The notes beneath the pieces are model-generated. The model was given only the letters and a program-made list of their open reading frames with translations. It did not search any database and was not told the DNA's origin. Below, one piece after another: positions 11,309 through 22,177 of a stretch of DNA of 64,000 bases. The position numbers and the translations under genes were made by a program. This DNA is from Suillus spraguei (Eukaryota; Basidiomycota; Agaricomycetes; Boletales; Suillaceae): contig JABCPU010000076.1 in the NCBI GenBank assembly GCA_016800925.1, positions 124,001 to 188,000 on the forward strand, in the 5' to 3' direction. The first letter of the stretch is position 1. Each line of letters starts with the position of its first letter.

Positions 11309-12902
11309 TCATGACTTGATCAACCACGGCTTGTTGGCGATTGTCCAGTCATCGATGAGCTGCCAAAAATGTGCGACAACGGACTTGTCAATGTGTCGTC
11401 TGTGAGGATCGATCTAACAGGATATTATAAACCTGAATGAAAAGAGGGGAAGGCTGAGGCACACCTTCAATTCCGTGACATTCCAATCTTTGATCTTTGT
11501 GTTGGGCGGGTCATTTGCCCACGAGACGTATACACCCTTCACTAGAGCGGCCCATGACCATTAGTGATTAAATTTACTAAAGGAGAACCGCCTACCGTGA
11601 TGGAACAAAGCTCGGGGCTCATTCCACCGGTATGGACGAAACTGCCATGCTTGGCCGGTGGTCATCACGCAAACAACACGTTCCCATGCATCCGCACCAA
11701 ATTTCTGCAATGCGTCAGTGCTGTCAACAACAAAGTACCGTTGAATGTCCCCGCGAGACGTAGACGTAGGTTGAGAGGATGAGGAAGGCGGTACACGCCG
11801 CCTGTCAATGTGAATGACATCCTCAGCACGGGAGTTGCCTGCAGCTGCAGCACGTTCACGCGCCGCCGACGAAGACTCGAATCTAGGAGAGTAAGACATC
11901 AATTGGAGACTATTTGGTTTGCAGAGTAGAACGTACAGTGATTCTTGAAGGAAACGCTTGACATTATGCATAGTTATAAGGGCAGTCGGAGAAGAGGAAA
12001 TCATGATGATAGGGTACAGATTTTCTGCAGCCAATTTAGAGTTTTGAGTAGAATGTCTGAGATGAGGACCTACTAGCTTTGCGGGATTGCATGAGAGGGC
12101 CGGCAGTTGGCGCAAGAACTGGGGTAGTCCCAGGTTTTGTCTCCTTAAGTTTCTTCAATTTTTCGGAGTATGTAGCTTGTAAGGCGGAGAAGTTCTAGAG
12201 CGCGGTTGGTGAAATAAATACGGGATGAGATTCAGACTTACGTTTGCTTTTGTTCCTCGTAGAACGGTATTCCGGTCGCGCAATTCAACCTCGTTCTGCT
12301 TAATCCGTTTTACAACTTCGACATCTTGTTGATCGGCAACGTAACGTCGCTTCGAAGGAGTGGTGGTGTCTGCAGCATGCGCTGTGCGCTTCGGGGTAGT
12401 AAGTGGTACGGTGGCTGCACCAGGGTGAGTAGGTGTGCCTGGAGGTGTTGTCGACTCTGCTGCTGCAGGAAGCTCGGTGACAATTCTAGGTTAATTGTAA
12501 TGTCCACGCACCTGTAAGTGACACTATTCTTTTCAAGTCATGTACCTTGCCTTCCAGCCATTCGACAATGCTTTTCCTCTCTGTAACGCTCACAAAGCCC
12601 ACTGCAAGGCCATTTTCTCGAGCCTGTTTCATATATTCTGCAACAGGTGCATCACGAAGGAGCCATGCTAAATATACGGCTTCAAGGGTAAAGAAGTCCG
12701 ACGGTGAAGCCGCAGAGGTTCCAGGCTTCGAATAGCGTGTTGTAGTTGATTTTGGAAGCGAAAGAGTTGGCGACAGAACGATGTGGGATGCAGCAAGGAG
12801 GGAACCTGTAGGCTCGGAATTTGCAACATATGTTATTGGAGATTTGGTTTTGATCGCATGGCGTAGAGCTAATAGCGGGTCTGAGTCCATCGTTGAGCTC
12901 AT
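11309..12902 (-). CDS. CDC73: Paf1-complex subunit Cdc73 (parafibromin)
   Basis: Seven minus-strand exons (12902-12512, 12462-12242, 12194-12074, 12024-11937, 11882-11596, 11541-11465, 11413-11309) total 1290 nt, 429 residues, with every junction in phase. The N-terminal domain begins MDSDPLLALRHAIKTK and contains FFTLEAVYLAWLLRDAP and SVIEWLEG-type helices (here SIVEWLEGK). A low-complexity Thr/Pro linker and basic KRRYVADQQDVE segment follow. Then comes the PIIMISSSPTALITMHNVK block and the C-terminal Ras-like domain, with RYFVVDSTDALQKFG, ERVVCVMTTGQAWQF, GVYVSWANDPPNT and a terminal DWTIANKPWLIKS. Family knowledge places it in the nucleus with RNA polymerase II, supporting elongation and histone modification. 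Divergent from the OPA3-family gene with 411 nt between starts. Confidence 0.95.
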
Positions 12903-13313
12903 CGTGGTTAGTGAACGAGAAAGTGTGGTCAATGACAAGTCAATAAGCACTAGAACTCATAAGACTAACGGCGGACACTGCGGCACAGAGCCAAAAGGGG
13001 CTTACATAATGGGGTTGAGCGACCCCTCGGTAGGCGGTCGGCAACTTTGGTTCAGCATGCCGACTCAGTATTTGGAAAAGTGTAAGTTGCGCTGTCGCTT
13101 AGAACTTCTCGTCGAAGACGTCTCTCTCCACTTGTATTACATTTCTTACGGTAGTCCATTGACAGTTTTCTCGGGTGTCAGTCCAGGTCCGACAGCTTTG
13201 GGCTCAGTGAGCTGACGTGTAGATTCGGCATCGCGCTTCTAGACCAGTATCTTTGATATTTCACATTTCTCTGCTCTGACTAGCAAGATTCTGGCCCCGT
13301 AACATACAGCAAC
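12903..13313. promoter_or_regulatory. Shared divergent promoter, CDC73 / OPA3-family gene
   Basis: 411 nt separate two divergent start codons, so this interval must hold both promoters. CT-rich tracts and a GACTAGCAAG segment sit near the OPA3-side start. No specific binding site can be assigned. Confidence 0.45.
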
Positions 13314-14037
13314 ATGGCTACAGTCAAACTTGCTACCCTCGTTATTCGAGTGAGTCAAGCCAAACTCTCCTGCACTAACTCGAGGTCTCAGTCCAGATGT
13401 GACAGACACTTGCTAAGCCCATCTCTGCGCAAATAAAGAACCAGGCAAAGCAGTATGTGCAGTGGTTCAACTTTTGTTGATTTTGATTTTGATATTTTTC
13501 CAGGCACGAAACCTTCCGTTCGATATGTATTTCCCTTGCTCAGAGGATGCATATGGCTGAAGTTCAGCTGAGGACGAATATCCTCGGTGAACCGGCCAGG
13601 CAACATGTCAAGCCATTATCAGAAACGAGGTATGCATTGCGACATTCTCATATCCGGTTCTTTTTCATCCTTATCTCAGAGCAATCGAAAACGGTGCCAA
13701 CGCATTAGCAGAAGGATTCTTATTTTCAGTCGCCGCAGTGTTAATAGTAGGCGAAACATGGCGATCGTCACGAAGTCAGTCCAAACAACGAGGCGATGTT
13801 AACGAAAGAATAGAGGAGCTCTCCGCGAACGTCACATCACTCACAGAGCGTCTGGAGAGAATTCAGGAAAGCTTGGGGGATGTCGAGTCAGAACGTGCGC
13901 GAAATAATGAACTGGCAAGGATTGTTGAGCGGGTGGTGGAGATCGGCCTTCGAGGCGGATGGGCAGAGTTTGAAGATACGCCATTGAAGGTCCCCAGGGT
14001 GGAGCTTGCGCCGACTTCGTCGAGGGTACCACCCTGA
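13314..14037 (+). CDS. OPA3-family mitochondrial protein
   Basis: Exons 13314-13349, 13406-13452, 13504-13629 and 13680-14037 join in phase to 188 residues. The N-terminal pattern ATLVIRTLAKPISAQIKNQA is the hallmark of the OPA3 family. It is followed by HETFRSICISLAQRMHMAE, then AIENGANALAEGFLFSVAA, which forms a hydrophobic membrane-associated segment, then GETWRSS. A coiled coil fills residues 120-170 (VNERIEELSANVTSLTERLE). OPA3 proteins localise to mitochondrial membranes. Their biochemical role is not settled, and for this fungal member it is inferred only from homology. The frame is intact. Confidence 0.88.
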
Positions 14038-14085
14038 TGTAGACTTTCCGTGAGTCAACTTTATGGCTAGATGACCTGTGCTCTC

Positions 14086-14280
14086 TCAATCCATAGAGGT
14101 CGTTCGAGTTTTGGCTCGGACTTTGATCACTTGTTCACGGGCCAATTCCAGGGGATGTCTCTCTATGTCCTCGTCATATCCTTTTTCTATTTGCACCTGA
14201 ATAATTATCATTATGTAGCTCCTCTCAAAACTTTCTAATTCAACATAGGACTCCCTGCAGTACACATTGACGGTAGTCAT
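14086..14280 (-). CDS. Small hypothetical protein, 64 aa
   Basis: A single open frame with an ATG at 14280 sits convergent to, and just beyond, the OPA3-family stop. It is charged (VQIEKGYDEDIERHPLELA, then REQVIKVRAKTRTT) and matches nothing I recognise. It may be the last exon of a gene whose upstream exons I could not see, since an ATTATTCAG acceptor lies in its middle. Low confidence that it is translated. Confidence 0.25.
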   Translation of the reverse strand: MTTVNVYCRESYVELESFERSYIMIIIQVQIEKGYDEDIERHPLELAREQVIKVRAKTRTTSMD

Positions 14281-14289
14281 TTCAACGGT

Positions 14290-14980
14290 ATCATCCTTGG
14301 GAGCTTTTAGAGTGGAACAATTGCATGCCCGATGTTGATGTTATGACCAGAGTCGGACCTCGAATAAGGCAATGATATTGATCGCGGCGCTTTTCGCTGC
14401 TACGTTTCATTGTCCGCCAGCACATTAGGTGCAAGAATCGAGCGTGCTCCAACTTGCCAAGTGACAAAACACCTAAGATAGGCCTCGAGCAGTGTCTATA
14501 AACGTCACGTGATAAAGTGTGATAAAGCGTGACAAAAGCAATGAATGTGTATAGGATGTCCGTGGTGACAAGATATAAGAAAACAAAAACGGAAGAGTTG
14601 TGCTATATGTACTTCCCGACGAGTAATCTGTTCCAGAATTACCATTTGTGAGAAATTGAAAGAGGAGATGGCAACACAAGCAAGGTGTAAGGCACTGCAG
14701 ATACAGCAAGTCAGCTAAGTCACATCACGCTTTGACGAGCACAGATGCTCGGCTATTCCGGCCATTCACGTGTGTCACGTCAATGTTGGACGCGTCTTGG
14801 ACCATCCTAGGACTATAATACTACGGCCAATCCCTCCTTCAATTATCAATATGCATAGAACTTTCATTTACAAGCCTGCCATTTTACGAAGATGATCTAG
14901 ACTAAGCTTCTAAATTTGTGAAGAATGTCACGACGCGATTCCCAGTAGGGGAGGTTTTCCCTGATCCGGACCTGGCAGAA
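14290..14980. other. Intergenic
   Basis: No gene was recognised. Short imperfect repeats of a GTGATAAAG(T/C)GTGA(T/C)AAA motif occur near 14505-14540. Confidence 0.45.
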
Positions 14981-14981
14981 T

Positions 14982-15133
14982 CATGGGCATGAGCCCACCA
15001 GACCCTCCATGTGTATGAACCCGCCAGACCCTCCATGCACGTGAATCCGCTGGGCTATCCATGCGCATGAAACCACCAGGCCATTCCGGTCCATCCATGG
15101 GCTTGAACCCACTAGACCTGCCATGGTCGTGGT
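14982..15133. repeat. Minisatellite, about 26-bp unit, five to six degenerate copies
   Basis: Units begin with CAT and contain an ATGAACCC(A/G)CCAGACC-like core. The first three are exactly 26 bp apart; the last copies are interrupted and more diverged. On the minus strand it stays open as a Gly/Trp/Met-rich peptide, but I see no gene to host it. Confidence 0.7.
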
Positions 15134-15340
15134 GCATAGATAAAAGCCTCGAATATCTGTGGACGATTCCACACTTTCTCAATAGCAGTACCCTGTGGCA
15201 TTTACGCCACTTCTTTCGCGACTGAAATCTGCAAATGTATGAGCTCACTTACATTTTGTGGACGAATACACAAGCTTACCACAAATTCACCCAGATCGAC
15301 ACTACACAACCCATCCCCATCGTCTTCGTAGCTAGAAAAG

Positions 15341-16878
15341 ATGTCAGATCAAGGTTCAGAGACACTAGACTTGCAGTCATGTTTTGAACACCTCGACAGG
15401 TTGGTCCGTCGTATTCACGAGGAAAACCAGGAGATCCGCAGCTGCTGTTTACAGCTTCTTGACAGCTGCCAGTCAGATGTCACAATGGGGGACCCGGGCA
15501 GATGTGATAGTACCGTCTACTCCCAAGCACTTGATAATCACGATGCCATTATCAATGATTTTATTCCGGCATCGTTTGCGGATTTGCCAGCACCCCACAC
15601 TCATCTTTCGGGGTCGCGGGATGGTTGTCAGAGGGTATAAACACTGCCTTCGGTCAATCTCCTCGAGGTAAGTTCGCCATATTCAGTCATTCCCTTAAAC
15701 GCTTATCGTATACAACCAGGTCCGACGCCCGGCAGCACAACCAGTTCCACCAACTATGGGCCTGTCGCTCAACCTTTCTTGCCTCAGCCTCAGCACAGCA
15801 CGTACTCTCAGGCCTTCTCGGTAATTTATGACCCACGTGATATGCGCCCTCTGCCAGAGGGTGTGTATTTTGTCAACAAGAGTGAAGTGCAGGTCCCAGT
15901 AGATTTCATGGAGATTGAGCAAGCCACCTGCTTCCCGGATGGTGATATTGACATTGAGGGAGTCGATGACGATCTTGAAGTTTCCAAGGTATGTTGTTGT
16001 TAACCGTCATGAACATCACATCCCCACTTAACTTCCGTATAGGATTTTCAATCGACGACTTTTGCGTCCTATCGAAAGAACACCTTGTCATCGTACCCGG
16101 AGTAGTCACTACGAGGATCCGCCCCCGACGTGATGGATTCCCCCGTCAAGTATTTGATCCAAAAGACATTGCATGTCTCAGTTCTCCTACAGCATGTCTC
16201 AATGACGTGTGTATCAACGGTTGCGCCGCGCTCCTCTATTCTGAGTTAAAACTCCCAACTGTGGACTGCGCTATACTATCTACCTACGATCTTCCACGCA
16301 TCCGTTGCAATGCAGCTGACGAGCGCATCTGGCGCAACATATCCTGGACTTCTTATTGGGAAAAAAATGTGTGGATCGTCCCAATCCATCGACCATCCGG
16401 CGTCGGTCATTGGGTGATCTGTATAATCTACTTTCAAATTAAGGAACTCCATCTGTTTGACAGTCTTGCTGATCAGGAACCTTGGGAAAACGATGTAAAG
16501 GTGCGTTTTTTTATCTTTTATACTAAATGAGGCCTAAATGACCAAAATATTCGTTTACAGGACATCATGAAATTAATTGAACGACTCCTCACGATAGCAC
16601 GTCAACGGCACAGCGGCGTTCAAATTGATCTCGAGGGCTGGCAATCTCGGGCGTTAAACGTAGGTTCTATGGCTCGTGCTAGCTAATGTTACTTGCTGAC
16701 CTAGTTGGATAAGGTCAACCCATGCCAGAGCAACGATTATGATTGTGGCCTGTGGGTATTGGCAGCTATGATTGCTGTGTTGCGCGGGCGGCATGTTACA
16801 GGCCTTCATGAGGAGCAAATGAGTGACTTTCGGCATTATCTCTGTAATCTAGTTCTGTCCATACCGGCACAAGCCTAG
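15341..16878 (+). CDS. Ulp1-like (C48) cysteine peptidase, frame continuity uncertain
   Basis: The 3' exons are firm: 16043-16500, 16561-16659 and 16705-16878 (stop TAG). They encode a C48 peptidase with LNDVCINGCAALLYSEL, the catalytic His in GVGHWVICII, the Asp in LHLFDSLAD, and Gln and Cys in NPCQSNDYDCGLWVL, so the full triad is present. Upstream, 15341 to about 15985 encodes a helical segment (CFEHLDRLVRRIHEENQEI) and a Pro/Ser-rich region (GPTPGSTTSSTNYGPV). Two frame problems remain: near 15500-15620, and at the 15988/16043 splice, where the continuing frame and the peptidase frame differ by one base. Genes of this type are scattered in Agaricomycete genomes, often near transposons. 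SUMO or ubiquitin-like processing is inferred from the fold. Confidence 0.72.
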
Positions 16879-16892
16879 TGTAATTTTTTGCT
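16852..16892 (+). repeat. C48 gene-tail repeat, copy 1 (in the gene)
   Basis: The sequence from the last codons (LSIPAQA, stop) into the 3' flank, including GCCTAGTGTAATTTT, recurs at 19383-19418 and 22553-22592 with the stop position preserved. Confidence 0.75.
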
Positions 16893-17224
16893 ATCACATT
16901 GAATATATATGTACAATATGTAAGGACGGAACATTTGATCCCGCGGGAGCAATTTGTACATATTAACGTTTCAACGTTCGCGTCAACCCTGGCATGTGCA
17001 TGCTTTTGCACTCCACATGGATCGCTTTCAAATTGATACTCCGTTGTTCTTGAATCATCATGGTTCCAGTGTGTTCTTTTCACGGTGTTGTAGCTATCCA
17101 GAATGCCATCCTTTACACATTGGAGCTGAAAAAGAGGTCTTGGAATATGGGCGGGTTTGTGTTGGTCTCCGTTGGTCGAGAAGACAGCGTCGACACCGCG
17201 CGCATCAGGGCACATCATCCCTTC

Positions 17225-17370
17225 CGAGGACACACTGATTCGGTTTGGTCTGTCTCGTTCTCCCCCAATACCACTCTGGCTCAAAAGATTCCACTGTCCG
17301 GCTGTGGGATGCAGCGTTCGGGCAGCAATTCCAAGACCACACCGAGATTCACTCCTTCGCATCCTCTTCT
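17225..17370 (+). pseudogene. WD40 repeat remnant
   Basis: One frame reads RGHTDSVWSVSFSPN; a second frame a little downstream reads GSKDSTVRLWDA. Together they make one WD40 repeat of the type found in NACHT-WD40 proteins, with a frameshift and a short loss between the halves. No kinase, NACHT or other domain is attached. It is therefore a relic. A related but better preserved pair of repeats lies at 46040-46290. Confidence 0.7.
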
Positions 17371-17479
17371 GATAAATGTCGCCTATCGCATACCGAGGAC
17401 TATGAATCAAGTGATTCTATCAGATGTAGTTGGGACATCACACGGCTGTTGTGCCAGTCGATGATCGAAGCCCTTTGAG

Positions 17480-18042
17480 AGTGAGTGTCCACCGACACCG
17501 AGATGACCATCTCATGATAACCCTAGCTTTCCTTCATGTGAAGCATCGTCTGCAATGACCTCCCAGTGATCCAGTATGGCACGTACAAGTACTAATTGAC
17601 TCTGATTCAAATTTGACAGGTTTATTACCCACTCGGAGTCCTAACAACGGAGGGTCGTGAACGTCATGTACCACTGGAACCAACTAGGAACTCTGGAGTG
17701 CTGCACAGTCTAAGTGTTGTCGGATGGTGTCGCCCTCTAGTAAGTCTTCGCTAGAGTTCAAGGAAAGAACGTAACCTGGAGTCCATGGCCATCCACGCTA
17801 TTATCGTGGTTGTAATTGCGGAGTCAATGCTTCTGCAAGAGTATCGAAGGTTCCAAACATCTTGTATAATTGTAGGAACGATGTCAACGATCGCAGTGCT
17901 GAATGTTGAATATGGGTCTCTCTTGACCAGCCATCAAGACAGTGCCCGCAATGTAAAATTCCGCTATCCAAGAGATGAAGTGACAGCCAAAGTTGTCATT
18001 TTGTTCACTGCTGGGATGTCACCGTTCAGTACGATCGATGGG
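17480..18042. other. Intergenic / unrecognised
   Basis: An open plus-strand frame from about 17785 (hydrophobic start AIIVVVIAESMLL) runs to 18135, but its last third lies inside the dispersed repeat at 18043-18347. I do not recognise a protein family here. Confidence 0.3.
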
Positions 18043-18347
18043 ACGACGTTATGGTATGAGCAACGGCGACAAACCTTGGCACCGGTTGATCTTCTTGACT
18101 CAAACTGGCCGCGTGCTCCACAATCATTTGCCTGACTGATTAAAGTTCGTTCACGGCCTCATACGTTGCAATTGTAATGCGCCTGAACATTAGAAGCGGG
18201 GAAATTATTTCGTGTTACTGATGAGAACAGCCCTACCGATCAAACAGATTCTGAGATGAGAAGGCCAATTCTGATATGCTCTTATGTATACTGCAACTGA
18301 GTCTAATCATGATGAGGACGTTGATAGTGAGGAAAGAAGAACAATGG
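18043..18347 (+). repeat. Dispersed repeat, copy A (about 0.3 kb)
   Basis: It matches 35858-36133 across its length with small gaps, in the same orientation. Both carry TTATGGTATGAGCAACGGCG, then TTCACGGCCTCATACGTTGC and AACTGAGTCTAATCATGATG. A shorter piece recurs at about 22263-22310 inside a minus-strand coding remnant (IAVATYEAVN). So the repeat appears to derive from a gene, not from a classical transposon. Confidence 0.8.
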
Positions 18348-19382
18348 CTACACCAGTATTTCACTGCTTGGCACTCGTGCTGAGCGTGCATTGGTTTATT
18401 TCTGCTTGCAACTCAACCCTAACCTGCGAGAATAGACGAGTAAATAGCGCAATAAATAGTGGAAAGAACCTCACCCACTTCTCTGCTTTCTTTACCGCTT
18501 CCTCTTCTTGACATTGAGCCCGTTCCCATGCTTCTATCAAATAAATGGGTGAACGGTACAACTGATTCTGGGAGGAAACTCACCTAGCGCGCTTCTTTCT
18601 CCTTTGCCCTCCTCATCTCTTCTGCCTCGTTCTCACCAATAGCATTGGTACTGGTATAGATTATATACCGGTGAGTGCTTGTTGACGATGGATAAAAGCA
18701 CAGATAGTTGGCGTGCTGAAGGGTGGGCGGAAGTGAAGTGGAGCTCGGAGAGCGGTTGGGATGTCCTGGATAGATAGGATTCGATTGTTGGAGGTGGTGA
18801 AGACAGGGAACTCATGAAAGGATGGAAGATGGCTGCAAGGAAACCACGAACACTGCAACGATTCGTTCCATACTTGAAGCCTACTGGCTGTATTATTATA
18901 GAAAAAACGCGGTCACCCTGTTTCACCGTGTATCGACATCCTAGCAAAACCGGGCCGACGCCTGGACATTCGCTGGATTTGGGTCAAGTTGGCTCTACCA
19001 GGCTCCACCCTAATTCCAGTACAACAGCATATGTCTCGCCCATCTCCACTGGCGCAAGAGTTGATCAAGCTAGTACTTCTGTTGGTGCCTCCAGATCATC
19101 GGTAATATTCTTCAGCGCTGACGTGGAATAGATATAGTACGGCTCTGTCTCACTAACGATGGAGGCCCTTTCTTTATACACGATGACAGCGGGATCGGGC
19201 ACTGAAAACTCACAGGATGAAGTTCCCTCGCGACAATAAGCAAAAAAGTACTTGATAAGAAACTTGGCGAGCAAGATCATCCGTCGTAGCTTTGGAAGCA
19301 AAGAAAGCAATGAAACGTATATGGATTCCTAACACGGCTCTTGCACGGGATATCTGTGTCACTCTCGCACTGATTGCAATAG
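18348..19382. other. Relic-rich stretch, no intact gene
   Basis: Minus-strand pieces at about 18640-18370 read as a charged helical protein (NEAEEMRRAKEKEA, WERAQCQEEEAVKKAEKW). At 18960-19130 plus, a Ser/Thr-rich stretch beginning GPTPG resembles the linker of the C48 gene. At 19390-19230 minus, a segment matches 22552-22400 minus. I see no complete gene. Confidence 0.4.
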
Positions 19383-19418
19383 TTCTGTCCATACCCGCAC
19401 GAGCCTAGTGTAATTTTA
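19383..19418 (+). repeat. C48 gene-tail repeat, copy 2
   Basis: It carries the CTGTCCATACCCGCACGAGC tail with the same TAG position and a following GTGTAATTTT, detached from any peptidase coding sequence. Confidence 0.75.
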
Positions 19419-19617
19419 CTACTATTTTGAATATTCAACATCATATCAGGGAACACGGGACGGACTCCTGGAGCGATTTGCCATCATTTGAGCCCCTTTC
19501 ATGCTCCACTTCCGCAGATATCAAAAGAGAGAATGATCCCAGTCGAATCTGCCTCTCCCCTTCTCTGCCTCTACCACTGCCTCTGCGCCTAATCCTTCTT
19601 ACTCTTCCTGCTCCAAA

Positions 19618-20082
19618 GTGCGCTTTTCTGCTTATCTTGTCGCATACTTACCTCTACGCTTTATCTAGCTCTCCCATCCATCGAATATACTTCTCTTCCT
19701 CTACGTCTAAGCGTCCTTACTTCCGCTCACAAGTACGTTCCTTTACATCTTTGCCATTTCGTCGTATACTGACCTCCACGTTCTATCCAGCTCTCCCCTC
19801 CGTCGACTCTGCGTCTGCCTTCTCTTCTGCCTCTAAAAGTCTTCTTGTTTCTCGTTTTTCTTCACAGTGCGTCCCTTTGTTTATCTCATAGTATACTGAC
19901 TTTGCCTCTTTTTTTCTTCCTCTCCAGGTCTCTCGTCTACCAACGACATCGTCTCTGCCTCTCAACTCTTTGCTACAAAAAAGGGGCCGTCTCTTAACAA
20001 GTAAGCCCCCTTCGCTTTTTTTTGATCCCTCGTTACCGACCATTGGTTTTTTTCTTTCTTTTTACTGCTCTCTCGTCGACAG
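19618..20082 (+). other. Leader with four successive introns upstream of the protease gene
   Basis: Four canonical introns follow one another at 19618-19668, 19733-19790, 19867-19927 and 20001-20082. Each has a GTGCG/GTACG/GTAAG donor and a pyrimidine-rich AG end; introns 2 and 3 also show a clear CTGAC branch site. The three enclosed exons of about 65-75 nt are CT-rich. Introns 1-3 and their exons are alike, spaced about 115-135 nt apart, as if an exon-intron module had been duplicated. The leader ends 10 nt before the frame of the protease N-terminal region. It probably is spliced 5' UTR or N-terminal coding sequence. Confidence 0.55.
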
Positions 20083-21909
20083 TGTCGTCCATCCCCACTC
20101 ACACTTTCAACCTCTCCAAGAAGTTCGTCGACGCCTGCTTCGCCATCTCTACGCAGGTCGGGAACCAATCTCCCATCTCCCCCACTGCCCTTTCTTTCGA
20201 CAAGCTCTCTCTCTCAGACAATGACCAGAGGATGGCTACGGACCACGTCGTTTCCAAGCCGACCGTCTCACTGACAATTATCCCAACGCTTACAGTGACT
20301 TCTATGGCAGCGACACTCCCTGTATCTTTAAATCTGGCCCTAGCTGGCCCGACCGCAAGGGCACTTTCCAGGGCATTAAACGTGAGGCTCGCCCGGTCTA
20401 CCGTCACGCCATTGAGCCCACTTGGTGTTCTATCGGCAAGCGCATCTACGAAAAACTCGACTCCATTGGCGTCAAGTGGACGTCGATCAACCCCCTCGCC
20501 CACGCCAACGCCGGGGAGGCCAAGCCCTTCTGCTCTTTCATCCTCTCCATCGGTGTGAAACTTCGCTCCCTCCTCTACGACGCCGCCGTTGACGCCGCCG
20601 CCGCCATCACGGGCATCCTCGCCGAGGCTGGCTTCCCCGCCGTTGAGGTAGCCTTTGTTGAGTCAGTAGTAACTCGTTCCGTCGCTGCCGGCCCCAAGCT
20701 CCTCTCATCCAGACCCCTCTTCGAAGGGGCACAGCCGCTCTCTACTTCCGCCTTAGCAAAGACGACAAGCGCACCGCCATCCTAACCTGCGCCCACGTTG
20801 CCCGTCCCCCTCCTGTCTTCTGCAATACGAGCATGACCCGGAGGACAGGCCAACCTCATGAGCAGTGTGTCGCGCTCGGTAACACGAGCTACGGCAACGC
20901 CGTCAAGGCCATGATGGTCGCTATCAGCAACCGCCTTCGCTGCATCGAAGTCTGGAATGACGTGCTTAGTAGGCTGGGGGAGCCCGTCGAGGGAGAGAAG
21001 AGCGAGGCCACCAAGAGGCGCAAGGAGCACGTGGGGTTAGTGAGGAAGGCGACGGAGGAAATCAAGGAGGCGAACGCGATCCATGACGAGGTCACCAAGC
21101 ACCGCACCACCCCTGACCAGCGCGTCATTGGCTTCGTTCTTCACTCCGAGAAGATTGAGGTCTCGGTCGAGCCCCACAATTTTACCAGAGACTGGGCTCT
21201 AATCGAGCTGTACGACGAGAAGATTGACTGGGATACATTCAAGGGAAATAAGGTATACGTTGGTACGTCTTTTTCCATATCTTTGTCTCCATCTTGTCTC
21301 CATCTCTCGTCTTCTCCATCTCTCGTCTTCTCCATCTCTCGTCGCGTTTTCCATCTCTTGTCTTCTTGTCTTCAGTTTTAGCTGACTATTACTTTTCTTT
21401 CCTCCGCAGGCGGTAATCTCTCGATCGCTGACTTTGGCAAAACAATGTTCCCTCAGCCCGTCGATCGAGCGACTTATCAGTACCCCCGGGATGGTCTCCT
21501 CCAGGCCTGCGGTGTCGTCCAGGACGAGGAGATCCACAACCCCCAGCACCTCGACGTCTATGGTGAGAGGTGCCTGCTCGTCTTGAAGAATGGATCGACC
21601 ACGGGGACCACCGTCGGTCGCGCCAATGGTCTCGAGTCGTTCACCCGCATCTACGATGAATACGGCATCAATCACACCTCCATCGAGATCGCCGTCTTAC
21701 CCTACGAGAAGAGACGCGGTAAGTTTTCCGATGCTGGAGACTCCGGGTCCATCGTCCTCGCCAGGGATGGTCGCATCGTCGGAATTCTCACTGGCGGCGC
21801 AGGCCCTACTCACAAGATAGATATCACGTACATCACCCCCTACTGGTGGATTGAGAAGCAGATCAAGGCCAAGTACCCCGGCTGCTTCCTCTACGATGTC
21901 GTCGAGTAG
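20083..21909 (+). pseudogene. Trypsin-fold serine peptidase gene, probably degenerate
   Basis: A large protein family of basidiomycetes with a chymotrypsin/trypsin-like C-terminal half. Recognisable parts: KFVDACFAIST, DNYPNAYSDFYGSDTPCIF, REARPVY, EKLDSIGVKWTSINP, AFVESVVTRSVAAGPKLL, LYFRLSKDDKRTAILTCAHV (catalytic His, about 20790), DWALIELYDEKIDW (Asp, about 21195), and after an intron (21263-21409) GDAGDSGSIVLARDGRIVG-type sequence (catalytic Ser, about 21740), then YWWIEKQIKAKYPGCF. The triad is present. The frame changes near 20266 and again near 20745; at the latter about 30 residues usual between the prodomain and the His region are missing. So the copy is probably inactive. The intron contains tandem CCATCTCTCGTCTT repeats. 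Confidence 0.65.
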
Positions 21910-22151
21910 GCATGTCGCGAGCTCGATGCGCAGCGGACTTTTTCTTTTCCTCTTCCCTTCCCACTTCCCCCACTACTATGCCACTTCTTTTCTCGTCTCG
22001 TCTCGTCTCGTCACACTCGCTCCTTCCCCCCCCTTTTCCGTCACGCTCGTCCTATTATTAGCTCGTTGTCGATACTGACATCGTGGATCGCTGTTTAGGT
22101 TCGTCTTTTTCATTTTCTCTTTTCACCTTCAACTAACGCTGTCTATCCTCG
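21910..22151. repeat. Pyrimidine-rich low-complexity 3' flank
   Basis: CT-rich sequence with a TCTCG pentamer array near 21992-22012. No coding signal. Confidence 0.6.
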
Positions 22152-22177
22152 ATGTATAGGTGGGGACCTCTCAAGAC

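Noticed and set aside
9375..14037. Functional cluster of URA4, CDC73 and the OPA3-family gene
   Set aside because: The genes serve unrelated processes and have separate promoters; adjacency alone is not evidence of a pathway.
16796..17410. 204-codon minus-strand frame
   Set aside because: It overlaps the 3' end of the C48 gene and the WD40 relic, and its translation has no recognisable features.
18043..18347. Long terminal repeat of a retrotransposon
   Set aside because: No TG...CA ends, primer site or reverse transcriptase seen, and part of the repeat is coding sequence of another gene.
20099..20503. Long minus-strand frame opposite the protease N-terminal region
   Set aside because: It is antisense to sequence that matches a known protein family on the plus strand.
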